A DNA stretch of 64,000 nt from SG8-40 sp035528435 (lineage in GTDB: Bacteria; Pseudomonadota; Gammaproteobacteria; Burkholderiales; Eutrophovitaceae): assembly GCA_035528435.1 (NCBI GenBank), contig DATKYN010000062.1, positions 62,001 through 126,000 of the forward strand, written 5' to 3'. The notes below the pieces were generated by a model. That model did not search any database, was not told where the DNA came from, and saw only the letters and a program-made list of their open reading frames with translations. Positions 34,863 to 43,745 of the stretch are shown here, piece by piece. A program made the translations under genes and the position numbers. Every line of letters starts with the position of its first letter. Positions within the stretch are counted from its first letter, which is position 1.

Positions 34863-36479
34863 GTGCTGTCAGTTCGGGATTCATATGATGCCTTGTACAG
34901 CGAATTTCGCTGGAATATTCCGGATCGCTACAATATTGGCGTAGATGTATGCGACAAGTGGGCCGACGGCAGTCAGAAGCCGGCCCTGATCCATGAAACA
35001 GATCGTGGCGACATACGCCGATACAGTTTTGACGAGCTGCGCTCGCTATCGAATCGTACCGCCAATATGTTCGCGGCGCATGGTTTAGCGCGGGGCGATC
35101 GCGTTGCCATACTGCTGCCCCAGCAGCCCGAAACCGCGCTTGCTCATATCGCTGCCTACAAGCTCGGCGCCATTGCGGTTCCACTGTTCACCCTGTTCGG
35201 AACCGATGCGCTCAGATATCGCCTGTCGGACTCCGGAGCACGGCTGATTGTCACTGACGTGGCGGGAGCGGAAAAGATTTCGGAGATTCGCGACCAACTA
35301 CCACAACTCAAGGCAGTACTTTGCGTTGATGGCGTAGCGCATGGCGCTGAAGATTATCACCGCCTCATTCAGAGCGCGTCGGATACTTTCGATGTGGTTG
35401 ACACGGGCGCGAATGACCCAGCGCTGATTATCTACACCTCTGGGACTACTGGCGCCCCCAAAGGAGCTTTGTTGCCGCATCGCAGTCTGCTTGGCCATAT
35501 GCCCGGTGTGGAAATGTCGCATGATTTTCTCGGCGTCGAGGGCGACCTGATGTGGACACCGGCGGACTGGGCATGGATCGGTGGTCTGATCGACATACTG
35601 TTTGCCGGGTGGCATCTAGGCATTCCGGTGGTGGCGCGGCGCTTTGGAAAATTTGATGCTGAAGAAGCTTTTGACCTGATGGCGCGCCATGCCGTGCGCA
35701 ACGTGTTCATGCCACCGACAGCATTGAGAATGCTGCGCACGGTCGAAAATCCGGCAAGCCGCTGGAAGCTGAACCTGCGCTCCCTTGCAAGCGGCGGCGA
35801 GTCGCTCGGCGTCGAGTTGTTGCAATGGTCCAGGGAAAAGCTCGGCCTGACGATCAATGAGTTCTACGGCCAGACCGAGTGCAATATGACGGTCTCGTCC
35901 TGTTCGAGATTGCTGGAAGTCAAGCCGGGTGCGATCGGGAAAGCGGCACCCGGTCACGAGGTTGCTATTGTCGATCACTCGGGTAACGTTCTGCTTCCGG
36001 GCGAGGAGGGAAGTATTGCCGTGCGGACGCCGGACCCGGTGATGTTTCTCGAATACTGGAACAACGCATCGGGAACGCGGGAGAAATTCACCGGCGACTG
36101 GCTAATCACCGGTGATAAGGGTCTGATGGACGAGCAGGGCTATCTGACCTTCGTGGGCCGCGATGACGATGTAATTACCAGTGCCGGATACAGGATTGGT
36201 CCCGGGCCGATCGAAGATTGCCTGTTATCGCATCCTGCGGTGCGAAATGCTGCCGTCGTTGGCAAGTCCGACCCCGAACGGACAGAAATTGTCGCCGCTT
36301 TTCTCGTGTTGCGCGACGGTTATCAGCCAAGTGACAGCCTCACCAAAGCGCTTCAGCAACATGTGCGTAAGCGACTGTCAGCGCATGAATACCCGCGCCA
36401 AGTAAGCTATGTGGATGCCTTGCCGCAAACGCCGACCGGCAAGATTATCCGGCGGGCGTTACGCGACGCAGATGGTTGA
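34863..36479 (+). CDS. AMP-dependent acyl-CoA synthetase
   Basis: 538 residues of the ANL superfamily. The phosphate-binding loop YTSGTTGAPKGA is near residue 193, the adenine-binding FYGQTECN near 340, the hinge GRDDDVITSAGYRIGP near 435 and the catalytic Lys in PTGKIIRRALR near the C-terminus. The GPGPIEDCLLSHPAV region matches medium-chain acyl-CoA (ACSM-like) synthetases. It activates a carboxylic acid to its CoA ester. The start is a GTG preceded by GGGGA. The gene converges with the di-heme gene 117 bp downstream. Confidence 0.92.
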   Translation: MLSVRDSYDALYSEFRWNIPDRYNIGVDVCDKWADGSQKPALIHETDRGDIRRYSFDELRSLSNRTANMFAAHGLARGDRVAILLPQQPETALAHIAAYKLGAIAVPLFTLFGTDALRYRLSDSGARLIVTDVAGAEKISEIRDQLPQLKAVLCVDGVAHGAEDYHRLIQSASDTFDVVDTGANDPALIIYTSGTTGAPKGALLPHRSLLGHMPGVEMSHDFLGVEGDLMWTPADWAWIGGLIDILFAGWHLGIPVVARRFGKFDAEEAFDLMARHAVRNVFMPPTALRMLRTVENPASRWKLNLRSLASGGESLGVELLQWSREKLGLTINEFYGQTECNMTVSSCSRLLEVKPGAIGKAAPGHEVAIVDHSGNVLLPGEEGSIAVRTPDPVMFLEYWNNASGTREKFTGDWLITGDKGLMDEQGYLTFVGRDDDVITSAGYRIGPGPIEDCLLSHPAVRNAAVVGKSDPERTEIVAAFLVLRDGYQPSDSLTKALQQHVRKRLSAHEYPRQVSYVDALPQTPTGKIIRRALRDADG

Positions 36480-36596
36480 CACCACGCGTTGTTGACACCC
36501 CGCGCGGGGCTGCGCTGCTCTGGCATGCGGAGAGCGCATTCAGCGGCGAGTTATTGAAACCAGCAGTCTGATTGCCGGTTTTGCAGCCAGTCGAAG

Positions 36597-38060
36597 CTAG
36601 ATCGACTCGACGAAGCTGACCAGCGCGGCGCGATCCTCCGCCGGCATGCCGCGAAAAAGCTCGCGTGCCGTCTGCGCTTCTCCCCCGTGCCAGAGAATGG
36701 CTTCGGTGACGTTGCGGGCCCTGCCATCGTGTAGAAGGTCGCTGTGCCCGTTGACTGTGGAAAGCAGGCCGATTCCCCATAGCGGCGGCGTGCGCCACTC
36801 ACTGCCGGTCGCCTCAAAATCGGGCCTTCCGTCGGCGAGGTCTGGTCCCATGTCATGCAGAAGCATATCGGTATACGGGTGGATCGTGACATCTGCCGCG
36901 GCAGCAATGTCGTGCGGAAGACGGTCGGCCGCTGCCGTTTGCAATTCCGGGACATGGCAGGTGCTGCACTGTGCCTGTGCAAAAAGCAGTTCGCCTTTCC
37001 TGACTGCCGGTTCGTCAGCGTTTCTTCGCGCTGGAACTGCAAGCGTTCGCAAATAGAGCGAGATATTTGTCAGACGGCTCGGGTTGACTTCGGGGCGAAA
37101 AGTATTGCCCCGGCACCCGCCTTGTCCGCCGCACATTGAAGCCGAAGGTGTATCCAGGCATTTCGCCTGCACGGACGGGCAATTCTCCAACTGGAAGAGG
37201 TAGGTCGTCGCGCCGATGTCGCCGATAAACGCGGCCGCAACCTGCTGTCGAACGCTGGGCTGATTCGCTTTCCATCCAAGTCGACCCATTGCCCGGCGCT
37301 CGTTTTCCACGTCCCGAACATAATTCGGCCTGCCGCTGACGCCTTGTCCAATTTGACGCTCGGCAATGGCCAGCAGTGTTTCATCAGGAACCGCTTCGAG
37401 CAGACCAAGACCGACGAGTTGCGGTGCTACCCGTAGCGACATCATGGTCTGGTCTCCCAGTCCGCCGAACTGCAGATCGTCGAATCCGATTTGCGGCATA
37501 CGCAGGTTGATAACCTCGCCGCCGGCGAGTTCTACCTCACGTGTGGAGTAGGTGACGATAACCTTACCTTCGGGAGGCACCCGCCCCTCGATTCCGCGGT
37601 TCTGTAACTGGTCGCCATAAGCGGGATGCGGTAACGGACCACCAAATTCGTCATTCCCGATGACGCTCAAGCGCACCAGTGGGCCGCGCACAGCCTCGCC
37701 GCCATGGGGCACCGCAGGCGAGCGCCCGTTTGCTTCATGGCAGTGCACACACCGGTCCTCGTTAAACGTTGGTCCGAGGCCCCAAACACCGGAAGGATCG
37801 GGCGCTACAACCCACGGTTCATTGAACTGTTCCCTTCCACCGGCGAAACGCTTGCCTTGTTTCTTGTTGAGCGTGGCAATCGGAATGCTGTACGCAGCCG
37901 GACCCTGTTCCATGCTGGTCCAGGGTCCGGCCGTGAGCCAGTCCGGATGTAGTGTTTGCGCAGCACCCGCCAGCATGACGGTGGCACACGCGGTTAGCGC
38001 AACACCCGGGCGCAAGGCCCGCATCATGCTGGCCCACGCTGTCAATGATCGTCGTCCCAT
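36597..38060 (-). CDS. Di-heme oxidoreductase family protein (exported cytochrome c)
   Basis: 487 residues. After a signal peptide of about 35 residues come two c-type heme sites: CVHCH near residue 104 and CSTCH near 370, arranged as in the DHOR (di-heme oxidoreductase, putative peroxidase) family. A pair of cysteine-rich stretches between them (ENCPSVQAKC and MCGGQGGC) is also typical. Periplasmic electron-transfer enzyme. It overlaps the zinc-ribbon gene by 19 bases, so the two are translationally linked. ATG at 38060 is used; an ATG at 38027 is a weaker alternative. Confidence 0.87.
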   Translation of the reverse strand: MGRRSLTAWASMMRALRPGVALTACATVMLAGAAQTLHPDWLTAGPWTSMEQGPAAYSIPIATLNKKQGKRFAGGREQFNEPWVVAPDPSGVWGLGPTFNEDRCVHCHEANGRSPAVPHGGEAVRGPLVRLSVIGNDEFGGPLPHPAYGDQLQNRGIEGRVPPEGKVIVTYSTREVELAGGEVINLRMPQIGFDDLQFGGLGDQTMMSLRVAPQLVGLGLLEAVPDETLLAIAERQIGQGVSGRPNYVRDVENERRAMGRLGWKANQPSVRQQVAAAFIGDIGATTYLFQLENCPSVQAKCLDTPSASMCGGQGGCRGNTFRPEVNPSRLTNISLYLRTLAVPARRNADEPAVRKGELLFAQAQCSTCHVPELQTAAADRLPHDIAAAADVTIHPYTDMLLHDMGPDLADGRPDFEATGSEWRTPPLWGIGLLSTVNGHSDLLHDGRARNVTEAILWHGGEAQTARELFRGMPAEDRAALVSFVESI

Positions 38061-38329
38061 GGGCTATGCTTGACCTCTGGCGGTACCCATATGGTTTGGT
38101 ACACCTTCTGCAGATCTTTCTCCATGGCGAGTTCATCGCTGACGGAGATTTTGGAATATTTCTCCTGCGTCGGACTGGTAAAGCGCTTGGTGTTGAGGCT
38201 GGGCGCTGAAATCACTTTGCGCAATTCGCCCTTGCACTTCTGGCAGGCGTCCGGCCGCGGGTCGTTCATGCCATGGCTGGTGCGGTAGATGACCTTGCAC
38301 GGATCACAAGCGTACTCGTATATAGGCAC
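38042..38329 (-). CDS. FmdB-type zinc-ribbon protein
   Basis: 95 residues. The N-terminal MPIYEYACDPC and the second pair CQKC form the zinc ribbon that defines the FmdB/putative regulatory family; the C-terminal half is charged and ends in WDDDH. Function of the family is not established, though it is often beside amidase or formamidase genes, and here an amidohydrolase lies 126 bp upstream on the same strand. It overlaps the di-heme gene start. Confidence 0.88.
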   Translation of the reverse strand: MPIYEYACDPCKVIYRTSHGMNDPRPDACQKCKGELRKVISAPSLNTKRFTSPTQEKYSKISVSDELAMEKDLQKVYQTIWVPPEVKHSPWDDDH

Positions 38330-38401
38330 TGCAGTTTCTCCCTTTAGACGGCTCTCTATCGACCGGGGCCTCGAACCTCATGTTGCGTGACTGAACGAGA
38401 A

Positions 38402-38431
38402 GGGGCCGATTCCGTACCCGGAATCAGCCCC
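38402..38431 (-). terminator. Hairpin after the amidohydrolase gene
   Basis: A stem of about 13 bp with a GGGGC/GCCCC base and GATTCCG/CGGAATC top (one mismatched or wobble pair) lies 24 bases after the stop of the gene at 38456. The minus-strand flank TTCTCGTT is only weakly T-rich, so it may be a partial terminator or an mRNA-stabilising element before the zinc-ribbon gene. Confidence 0.5.
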
Positions 38432-38455
38432 GCCGCGTGAAAGCTCTTGAAAACC

Positions 38456-39781
38456 TTACGCGTGTGCCGTTGCCCTTAAGCCGGCTTTGGCAGTCATCGC
38501 AGATTGCTTGTCGATGTTCCAGATACGAGCAGCGTTCTCGCCAAACACCTTGCGGCGAATTTCCGGCGTGATCCTCGGATAGCCGTGACCTTCGATGAGT
38601 TCGTCAGGAATCTGGAACTTGCGGAAGGCCTCAATCTGCCATTGCGGGTTGCCCCACAGAAGCGAATCAGTGCCCCACAGAACGTAATCCGGCCCCAGAT
38701 CGCGCAACAGCGTTCCCAGCACATGCGCGCACTCCAGCGGTCGGCTTGTGACCGTTGCCGCGAAGGTTGAGCCGATTTCACAATACAGGTTCTTGCGCTG
38801 TGGCTTGAAACCTTTCAGTGCCGCCAACTCGTTGTGATACGGCCACGCGGAGTGGTAGGCGATAAAGTTAAGGTCGAGAAAGTCATCCGCCGTTGCATCG
38901 AAGTCTTCGCAATGGGCGTACCGGGCATAGAACTGCCCGAACGGGATGCCCTTGTGGCAGCCGATGTTCTTGACGCCGAGCTTGCGGCACTCTTCCCAGA
39001 TCGGATACGCGAGCTTTTCATCATCGAACCACCAGCCCTTCTGTGGCGTGGCATCAAACGTGTAGAGTTTCAGGCCGGAAATCTTGTAGTCATCGACGTA
39101 CATGCGCAGACGATCAAGTGTTTCCCCAATACCCTGGTTGGGTGTTAATCCACCGGCCAGCATGACTGTGTTGTCTGGCCAGTTATTGCGCACACCAACC
39201 TGATACTCCATCGGAATCATGTCCTCGCCGCCGTAGTGCTCGCGGAATCCGAACGGGTTGAATATGCCGACTGTCGTGTCACTTTCCTCCAGTATCAACT
39301 TGCCGTAGTTCTCGACGTTCATGTCACGCGTGCCATTCGCCATGCCGAATGCTTTTCCGAGGTCGTCAAGCAACTGCACGAACCACATGCCGCGCTCGGA
39401 GGTGTTCACCCCAAGCTGGTAATGTCCGGGACGAGTGCACACGTGCGTGTGGACATCGACAATGAAATCGCTGCTGGCGCGCGCAAGGTGTATCGCTTCG
39501 TTCTTGGCATCGACATCTGCCGCTTCGGCAGCACCCACTTCAAAAAACTTTTTCCCGGTGACTTCGTTTGCGGCCAGCATCGCTGCCGAGAATCCAATTG
39601 AAGACTTGATGAAGTTACGGCGCGTCATGCCAGCCGCTTTGGCTTTCTCGTCCATCTTCTTGGAAATCTGCGGACCCATGTTGCCGGTCATGAACAACGA
39701 GGTGCCGATTTCATCAGCCTTGAGCGGGTCGGTTGGCATTTCCTCCAGACCCTTGAAATGATTCAGGATGTTGAACTCCAT
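38456..39781 (-). CDS. Amidohydrolase-2 family protein with internal Tat-like motif
   Basis: 441 residues. A TIM-barrel amidohydrolase: metal motif DVHTHV near residue 108, further ligands in IGCHKG and LWGTDSLLW. A twin-arginine motif TRRNFIK followed by a hydrophobic stretch (IGFSAAMLAANEV) starts only at about residue 53, after 50 charged residues. An in-frame ATG just before TRRNFIK could be the true start of the exported form; GAGGAGGAG before the ATG at 39781 supports the long form. Possible substrates are aromatic carboxylates (decarboxylase-like branch). It precedes the FmdB gene. Confidence 0.87.
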   Translation of the reverse strand: MEFNILNHFKGLEEMPTDPLKADEIGTSLFMTGNMGPQISKKMDEKAKAAGMTRRNFIKSSIGFSAAMLAANEVTGKKFFEVGAAEAADVDAKNEAIHLARASSDFIVDVHTHVCTRPGHYQLGVNTSERGMWFVQLLDDLGKAFGMANGTRDMNVENYGKLILEESDTTVGIFNPFGFREHYGGEDMIPMEYQVGVRNNWPDNTVMLAGGLTPNQGIGETLDRLRMYVDDYKISGLKLYTFDATPQKGWWFDDEKLAYPIWEECRKLGVKNIGCHKGIPFGQFYARYAHCEDFDATADDFLDLNFIAYHSAWPYHNELAALKGFKPQRKNLYCEIGSTFAATVTSRPLECAHVLGTLLRDLGPDYVLWGTDSLLWGNPQWQIEAFRKFQIPDELIEGHGYPRITPEIRRKVFGENAARIWNIDKQSAMTAKAGLRATAHA

Positions 39782-40807
39782 GTGGCGCTCTCCTCCTCAG
39801 ATGGTTTTTATCGTTTGCATGAACACCGGCGCGCCTTTATTACACCGGCGATACACGCTTTTGTTTATCTTGCGGTGCGACTCTTTTGCTGCGGCGTTTG
39901 CTTTGTGTTCCAAGCGATAAACACGCTAGCCCTGAGTTGATCTGTATGTCAACGTGCTATTGATACTTTCGGCCACGCATCCGCGGCAATAAGCGCAATA
40001 AGCAACATTAGGACTGAAAACCATGCGTTCTTGGCACTCGCAGTCGAGTGCTGCCAGACAGTTTCCGAAAACAACGGACGAAGGCATGTTGCAATGCGCA
40101 ACACTGTTTGTACGGTGCAAGGTGGGAAATTCCCCGATCAATGCAGCTTGCGAAGAATCCGAACTGGTGAGGTGAGAATCGCGTCCGTCTCCGATGCCAG
40201 TCGGGCATCAGTAAGGTGACAGCGTTTCCTGTTTTTTAACTGATCGAAAAGTTTGGGGCGATGACATGCTTCACGTTGTCGGTTGGCTCGCGTTCACGAG
40301 GCGTATTAACTCGAAAGTGCGAAGCAAATGGAATGTTTCGAACGCGCGGTCGACCCCGTAGCGCTATGCGATACGCATATATAAACAGCATGATGCACTT
40401 GCCCGGCCGCCTTTGGAGAGGTCCGTTGAGCTAAGCGCGCCTGCGGGCATCACACGTAGCAGCTTGTAAAAACACGGCATATCATCCCCCAAAGAGGTAT
40501 GTTCGCGTCTGCATCCTGGCTCGCGCTGACCAATCGCGGCAGATTAAGTCGCCTTGCAGCGACGTCGCCAGAATAGTGGATCATGTGGTTACCGCCAATG
40601 CTGCATGAGATACCTCAAGTTAACAGCTGGCTAGCATGCGGCTGTCGCCCAGGCGCGACAAACAAGACTGGTTTGAGTGCCTGGCGCAAGGGTTGCAGGT
40701 TATGGCTTATCAGGCGTGCTATTCCTGGTTCGATGCCGCGCTCGAAGAGTGAGCCGGCAGTGAAAAAAAGGGGGGGCGTCGCCTAAATCCCGAAACTAGG
40801 GGGAATT
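39782..40807. other. One-kilobase intergenic gap
   Basis: About 1,030 bases without a convincing gene between divergent genes. The first 150 bases form the upstream region of the amidohydrolase and contain GTTTATC (39863 region) and an inverted GATAAAC about 50 bases away, a possible regulator site. The rest shows only short open frames of unnatural composition. A GGGGGAATT just before 40808 is the ribosome site of the next gene. Confidence 0.5.
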
Positions 40808-42274
40808 ATGTCGTTAACAGAAGCAATCCTCATCTGGCCGGATCGGCCGGCACTGTCGTTTCTGGTGCTGTTTGTGGTTACCGTGCCGTTCCTCTATGTG
40901 GCTCGTGAGCCGGTACATGCGCTGATCGGAAAATTCGTGCGCACGTTGACGAACCCGCTGCGCCTCATTGCGCGTTGGCTATCCGAGTGCGCATTCAGGA
41001 TGCGCGAGCGAAACCGTGAAGTGCTGTTTTCCCTGGGCAGCAGCGAGATGCGTCTTTCGATCGAGCGCGAGTTCGAACGTGTCACCACATTGGTTCAGCG
41101 CGATCTCGAAGGTTATCCCGTATTACAGCGAAAACTCATGGATGAGATCGCCGTAATCGAAGAGGACTACAAGAGAAGCGGCGAGGTGCCGCCCCCGCCG
41201 CCCGAGTGGGTGAAGGCTGTAGAGGGGTTCGCAAAGATCAAGAACAACGGTGACGGTGTCGTCGAGAGAATACTGGCGGACATCCGCGACTCGATAGAGG
41301 ATATTTACAAGAAAATAATCGCTCAGTACCGGGGTGCCTACCAGGAACGCCACCACATACTGAAGCGCTCACTGCCGTTCTGGCGTACCGCGAACCAGAC
41401 GCTGTTGCGGGTTGAGCGCAACATCACCGGCTTGCATGACAGTGCAGCAAAGATCGACGCCAATGTCATCAAGTTGCAGGGGATCTTTGGAAAAAGCAAC
41501 AACACCGAAAACGTTCTCACCTCATCGGCTTCAACCCAGTTTTTCATTTCCGCGCTGGTCATGTTGATTGCAGCCGGTGGGGCCTACGTTAACTTCAAAC
41601 TCATTTCGCTTCCGATGTCCGCCATGGTGGGGGGCGGCGATTACATCACCGCGAATCTGCGTGCGGCCGAAGTCGCTGCACTGGTGATTATTCTGTTTGA
41701 AGCGCTGATGGGCCTCTTTCTGATGGAAACGCTGAGATTCACCAGCTTGTTTCCGCTCGGAAACATCACCGAGAAAATGCGTGGTTACCTGATGTGGGCT
41801 TCGCTGATCATTCTTGTTGTGCTTGCCGGCGTTGAGGTGGCGCTTGCCGTTATGCGCGACGCGATTGTTGCTGCGGACGTGGCTCTGAAACAATCGCTTG
41901 GTAGTGGCGAAGCGTTCGTTGCGGCGGAAGCTGGTTGGGTGACCAAGATTCCGACTTTCGGTCAAATGATTCTCGGCTTCACGCTTCCTTTCGCGCTCGC
42001 ATTCGTAGCGATCCCGCTTGAGTATCTGATTAATTCCGGGCGCGTTGTGCTGGGCGTGCTGTTCGTGCAGCTGTTACGCGGCGTGGCCTTTGCCACCCGG
42101 CTGATTGCCACCCTGATTCGTGAAGCCGGCAAGTTGCTCGTTGCGTTCTACGACATCTTGATCTTTGTGCCCCTCGCCATTGAGCGCTGGGTGATGCGCT
42201 CTAGAGAACAGAATGATGGTGCGGGCAAGGTGCCGCCGGTTTCGGCGTTTGAAAAGCAGGCGGCGGGGAGATGA
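40808..42274 (+). CDS. Multi-pass membrane protein with large helical cytoplasmic domain
   Basis: 488 residues, family not recognised. One helix at about 16-31, then about 200 soluble residues rich in charged helices (EREFERVTTLVQRDLEGYPVLQRK, then IRDSIEDIYKKI), broken by a proline stretch VPPPPPEW near 127, then at least five hydrophobic helices near 241-262, 285-308, 326-348, 386-408 and 412-435, and a polar tail. The central repeats resemble sensor-type helical bundles. The lipoprotein gene below starts 1 base after this stop, so the two are translationally coupled and probably act together at the membrane. It lies 1 kb from the preceding gene. Confidence 0.8.
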   Translation: MSLTEAILIWPDRPALSFLVLFVVTVPFLYVAREPVHALIGKFVRTLTNPLRLIARWLSECAFRMRERNREVLFSLGSSEMRLSIEREFERVTTLVQRDLEGYPVLQRKLMDEIAVIEEDYKRSGEVPPPPPEWVKAVEGFAKIKNNGDGVVERILADIRDSIEDIYKKIIAQYRGAYQERHHILKRSLPFWRTANQTLLRVERNITGLHDSAAKIDANVIKLQGIFGKSNNTENVLTSSASTQFFISALVMLIAAGGAYVNFKLISLPMSAMVGGGDYITANLRAAEVAALVIILFEALMGLFLMETLRFTSLFPLGNITEKMRGYLMWASLIILVVLAGVEVALAVMRDAIVAADVALKQSLGSGEAFVAAEAGWVTKIPTFGQMILGFTLPFALAFVAIPLEYLINSGRVVLGVLFVQLLRGVAFATRLIATLIREAGKLLVAFYDILIFVPLAIERWVMRSREQNDGAGKVPPVSAFEKQAAGR

Positions 42275-42275
42275 C

Positions 42276-42962
42276 ATGAAGCACTTTTCGATAAGGCACT
42301 TCGTCAGATCGGGTCTCCTTATGATGCTCGCGGCTGGTTTGTCCGCCTGTGCCGATCAGCAGAGCTACCACCACTCAGTTTACATGCTGGTCGATACTTC
42401 AGGGACTTACTCTGAACAGGTCGGCAAGGCGCAGAATGTGGTCAACTACCTGCTGGGCACCTTGCAGCCGGGCGACTCGCTCGCCGTAGCGCGCGTCAAG
42501 AGCCGGAGTTTCAGCGAGAAGGATATCGTCGCCAAAGTGGCGCTCAATACCGACCCGCTGCAGGTTACGTCGCAGAAGCGTGCGTTCGCCGGAAAAATCG
42601 ACGAATTTGCCAAGTCGGCGAAATCGGGTAGCGGCAGCCGCTACACGGATATCAGTGGCGGTGTTATCCAGGCCGCTGAATTTCTCAGAGAAACCGGTGC
42701 CGGCCGAAAGACGATCATTATCTTCTCGGACATGCAGGAAGAACTCGACTACAAGACAGTCCGGGATTTTCCGATCGAGCTCGACGGGATTCGTATCATT
42801 GCGCTGAACGTGACCAAGCTGGAAACCGACAATATTGACCCGCGGCGCTACATGGACCGCCTGGAGTGGTGGGAGGAGCGTGCGCTGGCGGCCGGTGCTT
42901 CGGAATGGAAAGTCGTGAACGATATGGAGCATCTCGACCGCGTATTCTCCTCTCGCGGCTAG
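42276..42962 (+). CDS. VWA-like lipoprotein
   Basis: 228 residues. Signal peptide ending in the lipobox GLSAC (lipidated Cys25). The rest is a von Willebrand factor A-like fold: a metal-site DTSGTYS at 40-46 (DxSxS-like with Thr in the last position), a threonine-bearing SRYTDISGG stretch near residue 125 and the Asp of IIIFSDMQEE near 150. It should sit at the outer face of the inner membrane or in the outer membrane and bind a partner through a divalent metal. The ATG is preceded by GGGGAG; a second ATG at 42271 overlaps the upstream stop. Partner and role unknown. Confidence 0.82.
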   Translation: MKHFSIRHFVRSGLLMMLAAGLSACADQQSYHHSVYMLVDTSGTYSEQVGKAQNVVNYLLGTLQPGDSLAVARVKSRSFSEKDIVAKVALNTDPLQVTSQKRAFAGKIDEFAKSAKSGSGSRYTDISGGVIQAAEFLRETGAGRKTIIIFSDMQEELDYKTVRDFPIELDGIRIIALNVTKLETDNIDPRRYMDRLEWWEERALAAGASEWKVVNDMEHLDRVFSSRG

Positions 42963-43058
42963 CGACCGATCCCGGTGGCCAAACGGCTGCTCGCTGAGGT
43001 TGCCACGGTCTGACGGCGCGCGGCTTCCCCGGAGTTTTTAACGGTTACGTCTCACAGG

Positions 43059-43745
43059 TCACCGTGATTGCGGCGGTGCCGATTGCGATTGGCCGGACGC
43101 AGGCGCGAGCGCTCGGTCGCTGACAAACGGGTTTGAGCGTCTTTCTTCTGCGAACGTTGAAACCGGTCCATGGCCCGGAACGAAGCTGAAGTCCCCGCCC
43201 AGAGGCCAGAGCTGCGTCGTGATCGAATGAATCAGTGTCGGCAGGTCGCCGCGCGGAAAGTCGGTACGGCCAATCGAGCCCTTGAACAGCACATCGCCAA
43301 CGAAAACCACCCGGTGTTGATGTTGGACGAAGACCACATGGCCGGGCGTATGTCCGGGACAGTGCCGGATTTCGAAAGTGATGTCGCCGACATGAACCTC
43401 ATCTCCGGTATCGAGATAACGGTCGGGCACAAACGGTTGCAGTACCGGAAATCCGAACTGCCTGCCTTGTTCCGGAAGCTGATCAATCCAGAACTGATCG
43501 TCTGCGTGTGGACCCTCAACAGGTAGTCCGAACCGCTGTACCAGCTCGGCGGTGGCGCCGCAGTGGTCGATGTGGCCATGGGTTAGCAGAATCTTTTCAA
43601 GGCTTGCTCCGGCGCGATCGACAGCGTCCAGCACGGTATCCAGGTCTCCTCCGGGGTCCACCAGAGCCGCCCGTTTCGTTTTCTCGCAAATCAGCAACGA
43701 GCAGTTTTGCTGAAATTGCGTAACCGGAATGATGGCGACTTTCAT
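43059..43745 (-). CDS. MBL-fold hydrolase, glyoxalase II/YcbL-like
   Basis: 228 residues. The binuclear metal motif THGHIDHCG is near residue 55, the later ligands in CPGHTPGH and VGDVLFKGSIGRTDF match glyoxalase-II-type and YcbL-like thioesterases, and a final PGHGP provides the last His. Likely hydrolyses S-D-lactoylglutathione or a related thioester. The start overlaps the aminotransferase stop by four bases, so the two are co-translated. Confidence 0.9.
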   Translation of the reverse strand: MKVAIIPVTQFQQNCSLLICEKTKRAALVDPGGDLDTVLDAVDRAGASLEKILLTHGHIDHCGATAELVQRFGLPVEGPHADDQFWIDQLPEQGRQFGFPVLQPFVPDRYLDTGDEVHVGDITFEIRHCPGHTPGHVVFVQHQHRVVFVGDVLFKGSIGRTDFPRGDLPTLIHSITTQLWPLGGDFSFVPGHGPVSTFAEERRSNPFVSDRALAPASGQSQSAPPQSR

